Positions 40,569-50,118 of a stretch of 57,635 nucleotides of DNA are shown in pieces (positions within the stretch are counted from its first letter, which is position 1; each line of letters opens with the position of its first letter). The stretch spans positions 1 to 57,635 of the forward strand of contig NZ_JMLQ01000015.1 in NCBI RefSeq assembly GCF_000686025.1, read 5' to 3'. Made by a program: the position numbers and the translations under genes. Origin of the DNA: Rhodococcus sp. UNC23MFCrub1.1. GTDB taxonomy: Bacteria; Actinomycetota; Actinomycetes; Mycobacteriales; Mycobacteriaceae. Under the pieces are notes generated by a model that was given only the letters and a program-made list of their open reading frames with translations, was not told the origin of the DNA and did no database searches.

Positions 40569-41372
40569 CTACTCACGGAACATTCTGGCGGTGACCTCGA
40601 GGGCGGCGCGCCGTGGGAGCAACCGCACACCGGCCGACTGCAGCTTGTTGTTCACTCCGGACACCACCGAGGCCGGGGGCCGCTTGGCCGCGAGCGCCGC
40701 GAACGTCGTGTCCATGACCTGTTCCGACGTCTGCATCTTCCCGAACGCGGCGTCCTTGCTGCCGAGCACCTCGAAGAACTCGGTCTCGGTGGGACCCGGC
40801 GAGACCGCCATGACGGTGACGCCGGTCCCGCGAGTCTCGACGGCCAGCGCCTCGGTGAAGCTGAGCACGAACGCCTTGCTCGCCGCGTAGACGGCCATTC
40901 CCGGGAGCGGTTGGTACGCCGCCGTGCTCGCGAGCGTGACCAGCACGCCCGCGCCGTGCTCGATCATGCCCGGCAGGAACGCACGCGAGAGATCGACGAC
41001 AGCAGCGATGTTCACGGCGATCTCGTTGCCGAGCGTCACCGGATCCTCCTCGACGAACGGCTGGTGCGTCCCGAATCCCGCATTGTTGATCAGCGAGTGC
41101 ACCGTGATGCCGCGGTGACCGAGAGTCGCCTTCAGCGCCGATCCCGCACCGGGCACGGCGAGGTCCGCGGCGATCGGGGTGGCGGTGACACCGTGCCGGG
41201 AGGAGATCTCCGCAGCCAGCTCCTCGAGGCGATCGAGTCGCCGCGCGACGAGCACGACGTCGCACCCGAGGGATGCGAAGCGTCGTGCGAAATCGGCACC
41301 CAGGCCCGAGCTCGCGCCGGTGACGAGGACGGTGGATCCGGTGAGACGCGTACGCAGCGTCGACATGGTCAT
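40569..41372 (-). CDS. short-chain dehydrogenase/reductase
   Basis: A 267-residue classical SDR. VLVTGASSGLGADFARRF is the cofactor loop, LINNAGFGT follows, and the catalytic set is Ser in TLASTAAY and YAASK (Tyr/Lys). The basic pair VARRLDR after the second strand suggests NADP preference. A C-terminal basic LLPRRAALEVTARMF helix resembles the DltE/YqjQ group. The ATG at 41372 is preferred over the longer frame, whose first 28 residues are arginine-rich and unlike the family. The substrate is unknown. Confidence 0.85.
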   Translation of the reverse strand: MTMSTLRTRLTGSTVLVTGASSGLGADFARRFASLGCDVVLVARRLDRLEELAAEISSRHGVTATPIAADLAVPGAGSALKATLGHRGITVHSLINNAGFGTHQPFVEEDPVTLGNEIAVNIAAVVDLSRAFLPGMIEHGAGVLVTLASTAAYQPLPGMAVYAASKAFVLSFTEALAVETRGTGVTVMAVSPGPTETEFFEVLGSKDAAFGKMQTSEQVMDTTFAALAAKRPPASVVSGVNNKLQSAGVRLLPRRAALEVTARMFRE

Positions 41373-41403
41373 CCGCTCACTGTAGGGACCGGACGTCCGA
41401 CGA

Positions 41404-42183
41404 TCAGAAGTTCTGCCATGTGGGTTTCTCCGACAACGCGTACCGGTAGTAGTCACTCGACCCCAGCGCCGACGCCGCGCCCTCGTCGACGACCACGGTC
41501 ACGTGCGGATGCATCTGGATCACCGACGCCGGACAGGACGCGGCCAGCGGCCCCTCCACCGACGCGGCGAGAGCCTCCGCCTTCCCCTCGCCGAGTGCGA
41601 CGAGGACCAGATGGCGGGCCTCGAGAATCGTGCCCAGACCCTGGGTGACCACGTGATGCGGTACCTCGTCGGCGGAGTCGAAGAAGCGTGCGTTGTCCTC
41701 CCGCGTGCGGCGCGTGAGGGTCTTGACCCGCGTGCGGGAGACGAGCGACGACCCCGGTTCGTTGAAGCCGATGTGGCCGTCGGACCCGATGCCCAACAGT
41801 TGCACGTCCACACCGCCCGACGCGGCGATCGCGGCGTCGTAGCGAGCGCACTCGGCCGCGACGTCCGCCGCCTCGCCGTTCGGACCGTCGATGGCATCCG
41901 GGTCGATGTCGATCTCCGCAGCGAACTCCGTGGCGATCACCGAACGGTACGACTGCGGATGGGCGGCCGGCAGACCCACGTACTCGTCGAGGAGGAACGC
42001 CCGGCAGGACGCGAACGACAACGCCTCCTCGCGATGCCGCCGACCGAGCTCCCGGTACGTCCCCAACGGGGTGGACCCCGTCGCCACGCCCAGCACCGCG
42101 GCACCCTGCCGAACCCTGCGTTCGACGATGTCCGCCACGGTGCGGTGCACCGCCGCCGCGTCGTCACGGATGACGATCTCCAT
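41404..42183 (-). CDS. nagB: glucosamine-6-phosphate deaminase
   Basis: Converts glucosamine-6-phosphate to fructose-6-phosphate and ammonia, linking amino sugars to glycolysis. The protein is about 259 residues with the isomerase/deaminase motifs [15 protein letters not shown] (phosphate loop), [10 protein letters not shown] (catalytic Asp), and [16 protein letters not shown]. The ATG at 42183 begins MEIVIR as in the family; GTG at 42192 is a possible alternative. It overlaps the end of nagA by 20 bases, so the two are coupled. Confidence 0.95.
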   Translation of the reverse strand: MEIVIRDDAAAVHRTVADIVERRVRQGAAVLGVATGSTPLGTYRELGRRHREEALSFASCRAFLLDEYVGLPAAHPQSYRSVIATEFAAEIDIDPDAIDGPNGEAADVAAECARYDAAIAASGGVDVQLLGIGSDGHIGFNEPGSSLVSRTRVKTLTRRTREDNARFFDSADEVPHHVVTQGLGTILEARHLVLVALGEGKAEALAASVEGPLAASCPASVIQMHPHVTVVVDEGAASALGSSDYYRYALSEKPTWQNF

Positions 42184-43341
42184 CCGGCACACCCACTTCC
42201 ACTCGTCCGCGCCTCACGACGCTCGTCACGGTCAGATCGGCATCGGTGATCACGATGTCCGCGCGCATCCCGGCCGCCAGGCGCCCCACCGTGTCCTGCA
42301 GGCCGAGGAACCGAGCCGGTGTGGTCGCCCCCATGCGCACCGCCGACACCAGGTCGACTCCCGACTCGGCCACCGCCCGTCGCACGATGTCGAGGACTGT
42401 CGACGTTCCGCCCGCGATGGCTCCCGGCTCGTCGCCGTCCTGCGTCAGGCGCGCCACCCCGTCCGCGACCGTCACGTCGAGCGAGCCCAATCGGTAAGGG
42501 CCGTCGCTCATCCCGGCCGCGGCCATGGCGTCGGAGACGAACACGATGCCGTCGGGTCCGACGAGGTCGACCACCATGGCGACCGTCCAGGAATCGAGAT
42601 GCACTCCGTCACCGATGAGTTCGAGCACCATCTCGCCGCGTCCCGCCGCCGCGAGACACGCGGCCACCGGTCCGGGCGACCGATGGTGCAGCGGCGGCAT
42701 CCCGTTGAACAGATGGGTGGCGCTCACCGGCCCGGTCAGCCGCGCCAGCGCTGCCGTGACCGTGGCCGCATCGGCGTCGGTGTGGCCCACGCTCGGACGG
42801 ATGTCGTTCTCGGCCATCACCCGAGCGAGGGCGTCCAGGTTCGCGGTCTCCGGTGCCAGCGTCATCGACCGCACGGCTCCCCCGCCGGCCGTCACCACGG
42901 CCTCGAGGAGACGCGGATCACCCGGAACGATCGCCGCCGGATCCTGTGCACCGCAACGGCTACGGGCGAGGAACGGCCCCTCGAGATGAACGCCCGCGAT
43001 GTCGCCGCGGCGCCACAGCTCCGCCAGCAGTGTCGTCCTGTCGACGAGCACCTCGCGCGGGGCGGACACGAGGGAGGCGAGCATGGTCGTCGTCCCGCTG
43101 CGCACGTGATGCGCGACAGCGGCATCGACGGCGTCGGCCGTGGCATCGGGAAAGCCTGCTCCCCCGCCGCCGTGGCAGTGCACGTCCACCATGCCCGGCA
43201 GAATCGTCGAGGACGACGGCGGGACGGCGATGTCCGTCCGCCCGCGGGCCGGGCCCACCCGGACGATCCGATCGTCCTCGAACTCCACCACCCCGTCCTC
43301 GAGCACGCCGTCCACCAGGACGACGCGCCCGCGGAGGAGGG

Positions 43342-43345
<4 letters not shown>
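42164..43345 (-). CDS. nagA: N-acetylglucosamine-6-phosphate deacetylase
   Basis: Removes acetate from GlcNAc-6-phosphate before NagB. The 393-residue amidohydrolase has [13 protein letters not shown], the metal glutamate in [40 protein letters not shown] and the catalytic Asp in [10 protein letters not shown]. Its start overlaps the stop of the IIC gene (GTGA). The order IIC-nagA-nagB in one transcript joins uptake and the two first catabolic steps. Confidence 0.96.
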
Positions 43346-44685
<1,340 letters not shown>

Positions 44686-44710
44686 GGCGACCTTCTTCTC
44701 GTGTGTGTTG

Positions 44711-44750
44711 TGGACCGGTTCCATCACGGGTACTGTCCGGTCATAACCAG
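44711..44750. promoter_or_regulatory. candidate GntR (DasR-like) operators between divergent PTS genes
   Basis: CCGGTCATAACCAG (44737-44750) keeps the GGTC...ACCA halves of the DasR-type site (TGGTCTAGACCA), with an A/T core. TGGACCGGTTCCA (44711-44723) is a second imperfect palindrome next to it, and a TGACCAGG half-site follows at 44759. The intergenic location upstream of both the IIC and the IIB/IIA genes suits joint repression relieved by GlcNAc-6-phosphate or glucosamine-6-phosphate. Assignment is by similarity to a recalled consensus only. Confidence 0.45.
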
Positions 44751-44855
44751 TTGTAGTTTGACCAGGTGGCAGCCTGATGTCAAACAGAAAGTGTGAGCAC
44801 GCCCACCTGCATCGCATCGCGCCGGGGGCGGGTCACCGAGCGGAAGGAGCACCGC

Positions 44856-45086
44856 ATGTCCAAGGCGGACGCCATCGTCGCCGGGCTCGGAGGAGCCGGG
44901 AACATCGTCGAGATCGAAGCCTGCATCACGCGGCTCCGCACCGAGGTGCGAGACGGAGCACTCGTGAACGAGGCCGCTCTCAAGGCCGCCGGAGCACACG
45001 GGGTCTTCCACAAGGGGACGGCCGTGCAGGTCATCGTCGGGCCCGAGGCGGACACCCTCGCCGAGGACATCGACGACATCCTGTGA
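44856..45086 (+). CDS. PTS IIB component, N-acetylglucosamine-type
   Basis: A 76-residue stand-alone IIB domain that passes phosphate from IIA to the sugar. The phosphorylated cysteine is Cys23 in IEACITRLR, and the rest (ALKAAGAHGVFHKGTAVQVIVGPEADTLAEDI) matches the glucose-family IIB fold. GGAAGGAG 6 bases upstream fixes the start at 44856. It overlaps the IIA gene by GTGA. It corresponds to NagF of Streptomyces. Confidence 0.92.
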   Translation: MSKADAIVAGLGGAGNIVEIEACITRLRTEVRDGALVNEAALKAAGAHGVFHKGTAVQVIVGPEADTLAEDIDDIL

Positions 45087-45541
45087 CCGACACCGCCGTG
45101 GGCAGCCCGCTCGCGGGCACCGTCATCGCACTGGCCGACGTCCCCGACCCGGTGTTCTCCTCGCAGATGGTCGGCGCCGGCGTGGCTGTCAGACCCGCTT
45201 CGACGACCGGAATGGTGGACGTCCACTCTCCCGTGTCCGGGCGCATCCTCAAGCTGCACCCTCATGCCTTCGTGGTTCTGACGGAGGACAGGAAGGGAGT
45301 GCTGGTGCACATCGGTATCGACACCGTGACGATGAAGGGCGAGGGTTTCGAACTGGTCGCGGCCGAGAAGGACTCGGTGTCGGCTGGAGACGTCGTCGTG
45401 CGCTACGACCCGGCCGCCGTCGCCGCCGCCGGATTCGACGACGTGTGCCCCGTCGTCGTGATGGACTCCGCCGCGGACTCCTTCGCGACGCCGTCGGTCG
45501 GGTCGTCCGTCACTGCCGGCGAGCCGCTCTTCACCCTCTGA
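45083..45541 (+). CDS. PTS IIA component, Crr-like
   Basis: A 152-residue IIA of the glucose family that accepts phosphate from HPr. SPLAGTVIALADVPDPVFSSQ opens the beta-barrel. His61 in HPHAFVV and the phosphorylated His76 in VLVHIGIDTV are the two active-site histidines. The GTG start overlaps the IIB stop. EI and HPr genes are not in the window, so the general PTS proteins must be encoded elsewhere. Confidence 0.93.
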   Translation: MTDTAVGSPLAGTVIALADVPDPVFSSQMVGAGVAVRPASTTGMVDVHSPVSGRILKLHPHAFVVLTEDRKGVLVHIGIDTVTMKGEGFELVAAEKDSVSAGDVVVRYDPAAVAAAGFDDVCPVVVMDSAADSFATPSVGSSVTAGEPLFTL

Positions 45542-45551
45542 CGCGCCGGGG

Positions 45552-46397
45552 TCAGGCCAGCCCGACCAGCTTCTCCGACTCTCTCCACAGCCCGTCGACC
45601 ACGGCGGGATCGTCTACCTGCCCGTTCGTGCGACCGCGAGCCTTGTGGCGGCTGTAGTAGATCCCGGCGACCTCGGCGTCCGGCTTGTCGACGGCCACCG
45701 ACACCAACGGCTCGGCGCCCGACTCGGCACTGATCGAGGCCACGTACTTCAGCGGAGTCCGGTAGATCACCCGGAACAGGACGTTGGCGTTGCCGAAGTT
45801 GCTGCGCACCGCTCCGGGGTGGACGGCCACCGACGTGATGCCGCGGTCGGACCACCGCTCCGTGGCGCCGCGGGTGAAGCCGATGTTCATCAGCTTGCTG
45901 GTGCAGTAGGCGCGGAACTCGGCCGGCGAGGAACGGTCGTAGGCCATGTCCTGCAGATCGATTCGTCCACCGAGGTTGCCCACGGACGACGTGTTGACGA
46001 TGCGACTGCCCGCCGTACCGCCGAGTCGGTCGAGTAGCAGGTGGGTGAGCAGGAACGGCGACAGGTGATTGATCTGGACGTTCGGCTCGTGCCCGTCGGC
46101 GGTGCGCTTCGACGGATCGAACGTTCCACCCGCGTTGTTCAACAGGACGTCGATGTGATCGACGGAATCCCGCAGCTCGTCCGCGACCCGTCGCACGTCG
46201 TCGAACGAGGCGAAGTCGGCCACGAACGCGCGACCACCGATCTCCGAGGCCGCGGCGGCGGTCTTCTCCGGTGAGCGGCCCACGACGAGCACCTCCGCAC
46301 CGCGTTCCGCCAGGGTGCGCGCGGCGATGCGCCCGATTCCGTCGCTCGCTCCCGTCACGACGATGGTGCGACCGGTGAGCGAACGGGGAGTGGGCAC
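45552..46397 (-). CDS. short-chain dehydrogenase (retinol dehydrogenase-like)
   Basis: A 281-residue SDR resembling the WWOX/retinol dehydrogenase-like branch. IVVTGASDGIGRIAARTLAE is the cofactor loop, VGRSPEK suggests NADP binding, LLNNAGGTF follows, and the catalytic residues are Ser in VNTSSVGN and YCTSK. HPGAVRSNF and a C-terminal GIYYSRHKAR segment are typical of that branch. It is convergent with the IIA gene, 10 bases away, and probably unrelated to amino-sugar use. The substrate is unknown. Confidence 0.84.
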   Translation of the reverse strand: MPTPRSLTGRTIVVTGASDGIGRIAARTLAERGAEVLVVGRSPEKTAAAASEIGGRAFVADFASFDDVRRVADELRDSVDHIDVLLNNAGGTFDPSKRTADGHEPNVQINHLSPFLLTHLLLDRLGGTAGSRIVNTSSVGNLGGRIDLQDMAYDRSSPAEFRAYCTSKLMNIGFTRGATERWSDRGITSVAVHPGAVRSNFGNANVLFRVIYRTPLKYVASISAESGAEPLVSVAVDKPDAEVAGIYYSRHKARGRTNGQVDDPAVVDGLWRESEKLVGLA

Positions 46398-46481
46398 GGA
46401 GGAGCCTTTCGATCTGCGGATGGAACGCCTCGACCGAAGTGTACGAGCGAACGGCGTCGGCGACGCTGTCGGCTGTGGACG

Positions 46482-47228
46482 TCAGCGACGCTGTGGCCGC
46501 CGCCCGCCCTGGACCTCCATCGTGAGCTGATACCGATCGCAGCGGTACCAGCTCTCCGTGTGTTCGATCGGCCGGTCACCGCTGAACGACACCCGGTCGA
46601 AGTACAGCACCGGCGCCCCACGCTTCGTCCCCAGCAGCGTCGCGGTGTCGTTGTCGGCCGCCGTCGCGCTGACCGTCTGCTCGGCGCGATCGATGGTCTG
46701 CCCGTAGTGGGAGGACACCGCGTCGTAGATGGACTTGCTCAGATCGAGTTCGACCAGGCCCGGCAGCACGGCGGCGTCGTACCACCCGTCGTCGACGCTG
46801 ACGGGCTCTCCGTCCGCCAGCCGCAGCCGCTTGATGTGGTACGCCTTGCCGCCCGCGGCGATGTCCAGCGCACGGATGGTGGCCACCGACGGATCCTCGA
46901 GCCGCGCGAAGAGAACGACCGTGGTGGGTTCGAGACCCTGCGCGCGCATCTCCTCCGAGAACGACGCCAGGTGGAGCCTCGACTGGACGGGCCGACTGGC
47001 GACGAACGTGCCCTTGCCGCGCACCCGCACCAGGTGGCCCTCGTTGACGAGCTGACCGATGGCCTCGCGCACGGTGATTCGACTGACCCCGTAGTCCTCC
47101 ATGAGGCGCCGTTCGCTCGGCATCAGATCGCCGGGCTGGAGTTCCTTGGTGCACCGGTGCAGCAGGATCGCGCGGAGCTGCTCGTGCTTGGGTACGGCAC
47201 TGTCGCGAAGGTGGACGGGCATCACCAC
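46482..47228 (-). CDS. GntR/HutC-family regulator (DasR/NagR-like)
   Basis: A 248-residue repressor-type protein. Residues about 10-75 are the GntR winged helix (QLRAILLHRCTKELQPGDLMPSERRLMEDYGVSRITVREAIGQL region, ending GKGTFVASRP). Residues about 90-240 form a UTRA effector domain, the fold that binds glucosamine-6-phosphate in DasR and NagR. With the nag and PTS genes 1-5 kb away it is the likely regulator of that locus, though not adjacent to it. A matching site lies upstream of its own start, suggesting autoregulation. Starts at 47228 or 47222 are both possible. Confidence 0.85.
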   Translation of the reverse strand: MVMPVHLRDSAVPKHEQLRAILLHRCTKELQPGDLMPSERRLMEDYGVSRITVREAIGQLVNEGHLVRVRGKGTFVASRPVQSRLHLASFSEEMRAQGLEPTTVVLFARLEDPSVATIRALDIAAGGKAYHIKRLRLADGEPVSVDDGWYDAAVLPGLVELDLSKSIYDAVSSHYGQTIDRAEQTVSATAADNDTATLLGTKRGAPVLYFDRVSFSGDRPIEHTESWYRCDRYQLTMEVQGGRRPQRR

Positions 47229-47284
47229 GGCGTGTACTCCCGAGAATCGGCGCGACCGGAGCGATCTTGGCGCGAGCGGTACGG

Positions 47285-47298
47285 ACTGGTCCCGTCCA
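47285..47298. promoter_or_regulatory. DasR-like site upstream of the GntR gene
   Basis: ACTGGTCCCGTCCA matches 11 of 14 positions of the recalled dre site ACTGGTCTAGACCA. It is 57-70 bases upstream of the GntR gene start, where it could mediate autoregulation, and it also precedes the divergent thioesterase gene. Confidence 0.5.
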
Positions 47299-47310
47299 AC
47301 TTACTACCGT

Positions 47311-47365
47311 GGCTTCGCCCCGTGCGCCTTTTGCGCACCCTGGGATACGCGAAAGGCGCACGGGG
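47311..47365. repeat. palindromic repeat element, copy 1
   Basis: A near-perfect hairpin: GTGCGCCTTTTGCGCA (47322-47337), loop CCCTGGGA, and TACGCGAAAGGCGCAC (47346-47361). Two arm positions are mismatched or wobble. It is about 22 bases before the thioesterase start codon. The same element, in opposite orientation and with shared flank GGCTyCGCCCC, recurs at 49011-49064. This looks like a dispersed palindromic (REP/MITE-like) element rather than a gene-specific site. Confidence 0.85.
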
Positions 47366-47382
47366 ATGGAATCCTCACCCGC

Positions 47383-47823
47383 ATGACCGAGAGCACCGTC
47401 CCGTCCGCAGCCGACTGCCCCGTCCTGTGGCCCGTCGCCACCCGCTGGGAGGACAACGACCACTACGGGCACGTCAACAACGTCACGTACTACTCGTACT
47501 TCGACACCGCGGTGAACGGGTGGCTCATGCAGAGCACCGGCCTCGACATCCGCACACTTCCGGCCATCGGCGTGGTGGCCGAGACGTCCTGCAGGTTCCT
47601 CAGCCAACTGAGCTTTCCCGACGACCTGCAGGTGGGTATCGCCGTCGAGAGGCTCGGCAACACCTCGATCGTGTACGCGCTGAGCATCTTCCGGGTGGAC
47701 GGCGAAAACCTGACCCCGGCGGCGGCGGGACGGTTCGTTCACGTCTACGTCGACGCCGAGACCCGCCGCCCGACACCGGTCCCCGACGAGATCCGCGCGG
47801 TCGTCGAGGCACTCGGACAGTGA
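47383..47823 (+). CDS. hotdog-fold acyl-CoA thioesterase (4HBT family)
   Basis: A 146-residue thioesterase of the 4-hydroxybenzoyl-CoA thioesterase family. TRWEDNDHYGHVNNVTYYSYFD holds the DxxxHVNN active-site signature with the catalytic Asp. The rest follows the hotdog pattern (CRFLSQLSFPDDLQVGIAVERLG, SIVYALSIFR). The ATG at 47383 matches the family start; the ribosome binding site is poor and the upstream hairpin may affect it. It overlaps the transporter gene by GTGA. The substrate is unknown, though the neighbour suggests an aromatic or acid compound. Confidence 0.88.
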   Translation: MTESTVPSAADCPVLWPVATRWEDNDHYGHVNNVTYYSYFDTAVNGWLMQSTGLDIRTLPAIGVVAETSCRFLSQLSFPDDLQVGIAVERLGNTSIVYALSIFRVDGENLTPAAAGRFVHVYVDAETRRPTPVPDEIRAVVEALGQ

Positions 47824-48995
47824 CAGCCCCCGGCCGGGTGTCCCTCGCCGTGCCGATCGGCGCGGGTGTGGTCACGGCGCTCGTCGGCTTCACCAGTTCG
47901 TTCGCCGTGGTCCTCACGGGCCTGCGCTCGGTGGGGGCGAGCGAGTCCCAGGCCGCGTCCGGACTGTTCGCCATGTCTCTCGTCATGGCCTTCGGGATCA
48001 CCGGTCTGGCACTGCGCTACCGCATCCCGATCACACTGGCCTGGTCCACACCCGGTGCCGCGTTGCTCGCGGGTACCGGAGCGGTGGTCGGCGGATGGCC
48101 GGCGGCCGTGGGAGCGTTCGTGACCGTGGGCATCGCGATCGTGCTCACCGGAGTGTGGTCCGGCCTCGGCCGCGTCATCGCGGCGATCCCGGTGTCGCTG
48201 GCACAGGCGATGCTCGCCGGCGTCATCCTGCCACTGTGTCTCGAACCCGTGCGGGCCCTCGCGGACAATCCCGCTGCGGTCGCCCCCGTCGTCGTCACAT
48301 GGGTCCTGCTGCTGCGCTTCTCCCCGCGCTGGGCGGTACCGGCGGCCTTCGCCGTCGCCGCCGTGGTCATCGGCATCTCGCTCACGACGGGCGACACCGA
48401 GATCGGCGCCCGATCGCTGCTCCCGAGCCTCGACCTCGTCGCACCCACCTGGACGTGGCAGGCGCTGATCGGCATCGCCCTGCCGCTCTACATCGTGACG
48501 ATGGCGTCGCAGAACATCCCGGGAACGGCCGTCATGGCCTCCTTCGGCTACGCGGTACCGTGGCGAGCCTCGATGACCGTCACCGGCGTCGGCACAGCGA
48601 TCACCGCACCCGCCGGCGTTCACGCCGTCAACCTCGCTGCCATCAGCGCAGCGCTCGCGGCCGCCCCGGACGCGCACCCGGACAAGGATCGTCGGTGGAT
48701 CGCGGCGGTGGCTGCCGGGGCGTCCTACCTGGCCCTCGCGCTCGCCTCGGCGGCGCTGGCGACCCTCGTCGCCCTCGCGCCGGCCGGCATCGTGGAAACC
48801 GTTGCGGGACTGGCGTTGCTGGCAACCCTCGCGGCATCGCTGGCCGCCGCGTTGAGCACCGAGGCGGACCGGGTGCCGGCGGCCATCACGTTCGTCGTCG
48901 CCGCCTCGGGTGTGGCGATCGCGGGGATCGGCTCGGCCTTCTGGGCGCTCGTGCTCGGTCTCGTCGTCCGACTGGGCCTCACCCGACGCGCCTGA
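47820..48995 (+). CDS. BenE-family benzoate/H+ symporter-like transporter
   Basis: A 391-residue membrane protein with about 11-12 helices of the BenE/YdcO family. Family signatures are GFTSSFAVVLTGL, ITLAWSTPGAALL, LPLYIVTMASQNIPGTAVM and the ITAPAGVHAVNLAAISAAL segment near the middle. BenE proteins import benzoate with protons; the real substrate here is not determined. The GTG start overlaps the thioesterase stop, so transporter and thioesterase are made together. No benzoate catabolic genes are in the window. A palindromic repeat follows 15 bases after the stop. Confidence 0.9.
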   Translation: MTAPGRVSLAVPIGAGVVTALVGFTSSFAVVLTGLRSVGASESQAASGLFAMSLVMAFGITGLALRYRIPITLAWSTPGAALLAGTGAVVGGWPAAVGAFVTVGIAIVLTGVWSGLGRVIAAIPVSLAQAMLAGVILPLCLEPVRALADNPAAVAPVVVTWVLLLRFSPRWAVPAAFAVAAVVIGISLTTGDTEIGARSLLPSLDLVAPTWTWQALIGIALPLYIVTMASQNIPGTAVMASFGYAVPWRASMTVTGVGTAITAPAGVHAVNLAAISAALAAAPDAHPDKDRRWIAAVAAGASYLALALASAALATLVALAPAGIVETVAGLALLATLAASLAAALSTEADRVPAAITFVVAASGVAIAGIGSAFWALVLGLVVRLGLTRRA

Positions 48996-49010
48996 GGACC
49001 GGTGCTCCTC

Positions 49011-49064
49011 GTGCGCCTTTCGCGTATCCAGGGGTACGCGAAAGGCGCACGGGGGCGGAGCCCA
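49011..49064. repeat. palindromic repeat element, copy 2
   Basis: GTGCGCCTTTCGCGTA (49011-49026) and TACGCGAAAGGCGCAC (49035-49050) form a perfect 16-bp stem around loop TCCAGGGG. The complement strand matches copy 1 including the outer GGCTCCGCCCC flank (49052-49062). It lies between the convergent ends of the transporter gene and the kinase gene, where it could also act as a transcription terminator. Confidence 0.88.
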
Positions 49065-49065
49065 C

Positions 49066-50118
49066 TCAGAGGATCCCGGCCTCCTCCGCCGTGGCGACGG
49101 CGCGGCCGATGATGCCGTCCACCAGATCCGTCGTCGGAGAACCGTCGCGTGCCCGGTTGCGCTCGTCGTCGATGGCCCGGCGCATGACGCCCTCGGCGAT
49201 GACGGACAGCTTCCACAGCGCGAGGGCGTGCCAGTACCCCACCGCGGAGACGTCGCGGCCGGTGGCGGCGGCATAGAGCTCGACCAGCTCGTTCCTCGTC
49301 GGGAAGCCCGGCAACGTGGAGGACATGAACATGCCCGCGTTGTCGTCGTCGGCCTCCGACCAGTAGGCCAGCAGCGCACCGACGTCCGCGAGCGGGTCGC
49401 CCAGCGTGCACAGCTCCCAGTCGACCACCGCGACGATCGCATCGTCGACACTTCCCTCACCGGCTCCGCTGGTGATGATGTTGCTCAGATGGAAGTCGCC
49501 GTGCACCAACGAGACCTCGGCCTGCTCCGGAGCCGACGCCGCCAGCGCGGTGGCAAGGCGCTCGATGTCCGGAACGTCCCGCGTCTTCGACTGCGCCCAC
49601 TGCGACGACCATCGCTTCAGTTGCCGTGCGGCATAGGGCTTGTGACTCGCCAGGTCGGTGAGTCCGGTGCTGTCGAGATCGACCGCGTGGATCTTGCCGA
49701 GCGTGGCGGGCATCGCCTCCCCGATGGCCCGTCGACGCTCCTCGGACAGCGTCTCCGCGACGGTCGGGCTGTCGATCACCAACCCGTCCACATGACTCAT
49801 CAGGACCAGAGGCGCATCGGTGACCGCTGGATCATCGGTCAGCGCGATCGTCGTCGGCACCGGAACGGCGGTCTGCTGCAAGGCCGACAGGATGCGGTAC
49901 TCGCGAGCGACGTCGTGCGCCGACGCCAGCAGCGTGCCCAGCGGCGGACGCCGCAGCACCCACCGACCACCGGCGGCATCGCCAACGGCGAACGTCAGGT
50001 TGGACTGCCCGTTGCCGATGCGCTCGAAGGTCAGTGGCCCCGAGACCCCGATGTCGAGGCTCTCCATCCACGCCGTCACCGCACCGTCGTCGAGGCCCGG
50101 TGTCGTTCCCGTCGTCAC
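49066..50118 (-). CDS. APH-like phosphotransferase (ACAD10/11 N-domain type)
   Basis: A 350-residue kinase-fold protein of the aminoglycoside phosphotransferase family, in the subgroup that accompanies acyl-CoA dehydrogenases. [15 protein letters not shown] is the nucleotide loop, [10 protein letters not shown] (206-213) the Brenner-type catalytic motif with its Asp, and [12 protein letters not shown] the metal-binding Asp. In ACAD10/11 and in the Lva system this domain phosphorylates hydroxyacyl-CoA substrates. An antibiotic kinase role is unlikely given the operon. The GTG start overlaps the dehydrogenase stop. Confidence 0.87.
   Translation of the reverse strand: MTTGTTPGLDDGAVTAWMESLDIGVSGPLTFERIGNGQSNLTFAVGDAAGGRWVLRRPPLGTLLASAHDVAREYRILSALQQTAVPVPTTIALTDDPAVTDAPLVLMSHVDGLVIDSPTVAETLSEERRRAIGEAMPATLGKIHAVDLDSTGLTDLASHKPYAARQLKRWSSQWAQSKTRDVPDIERLATALAASAPEQAEVSLVHGDFHLSNIITSGAGEGSVDDAIVAVVDWELCTLGDPLADVGALLAYWSEADDDNAGMFMSSTLPGFPTRNELVELYAAATGRDVSAVGYWHALALWKLSVIAEGVMRRAIDDERNRARDGSPTTDLVDGIIGRAVATAEEAGIL

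Noticed and set aside
49066..50118. APH-fold protein as an aminoglycoside resistance kinase
   Set aside because: It is coupled to an ACAD11-like dehydrogenase and SDR and has the ACAD10/11-type sequence; a metabolic kinase is far more likely.
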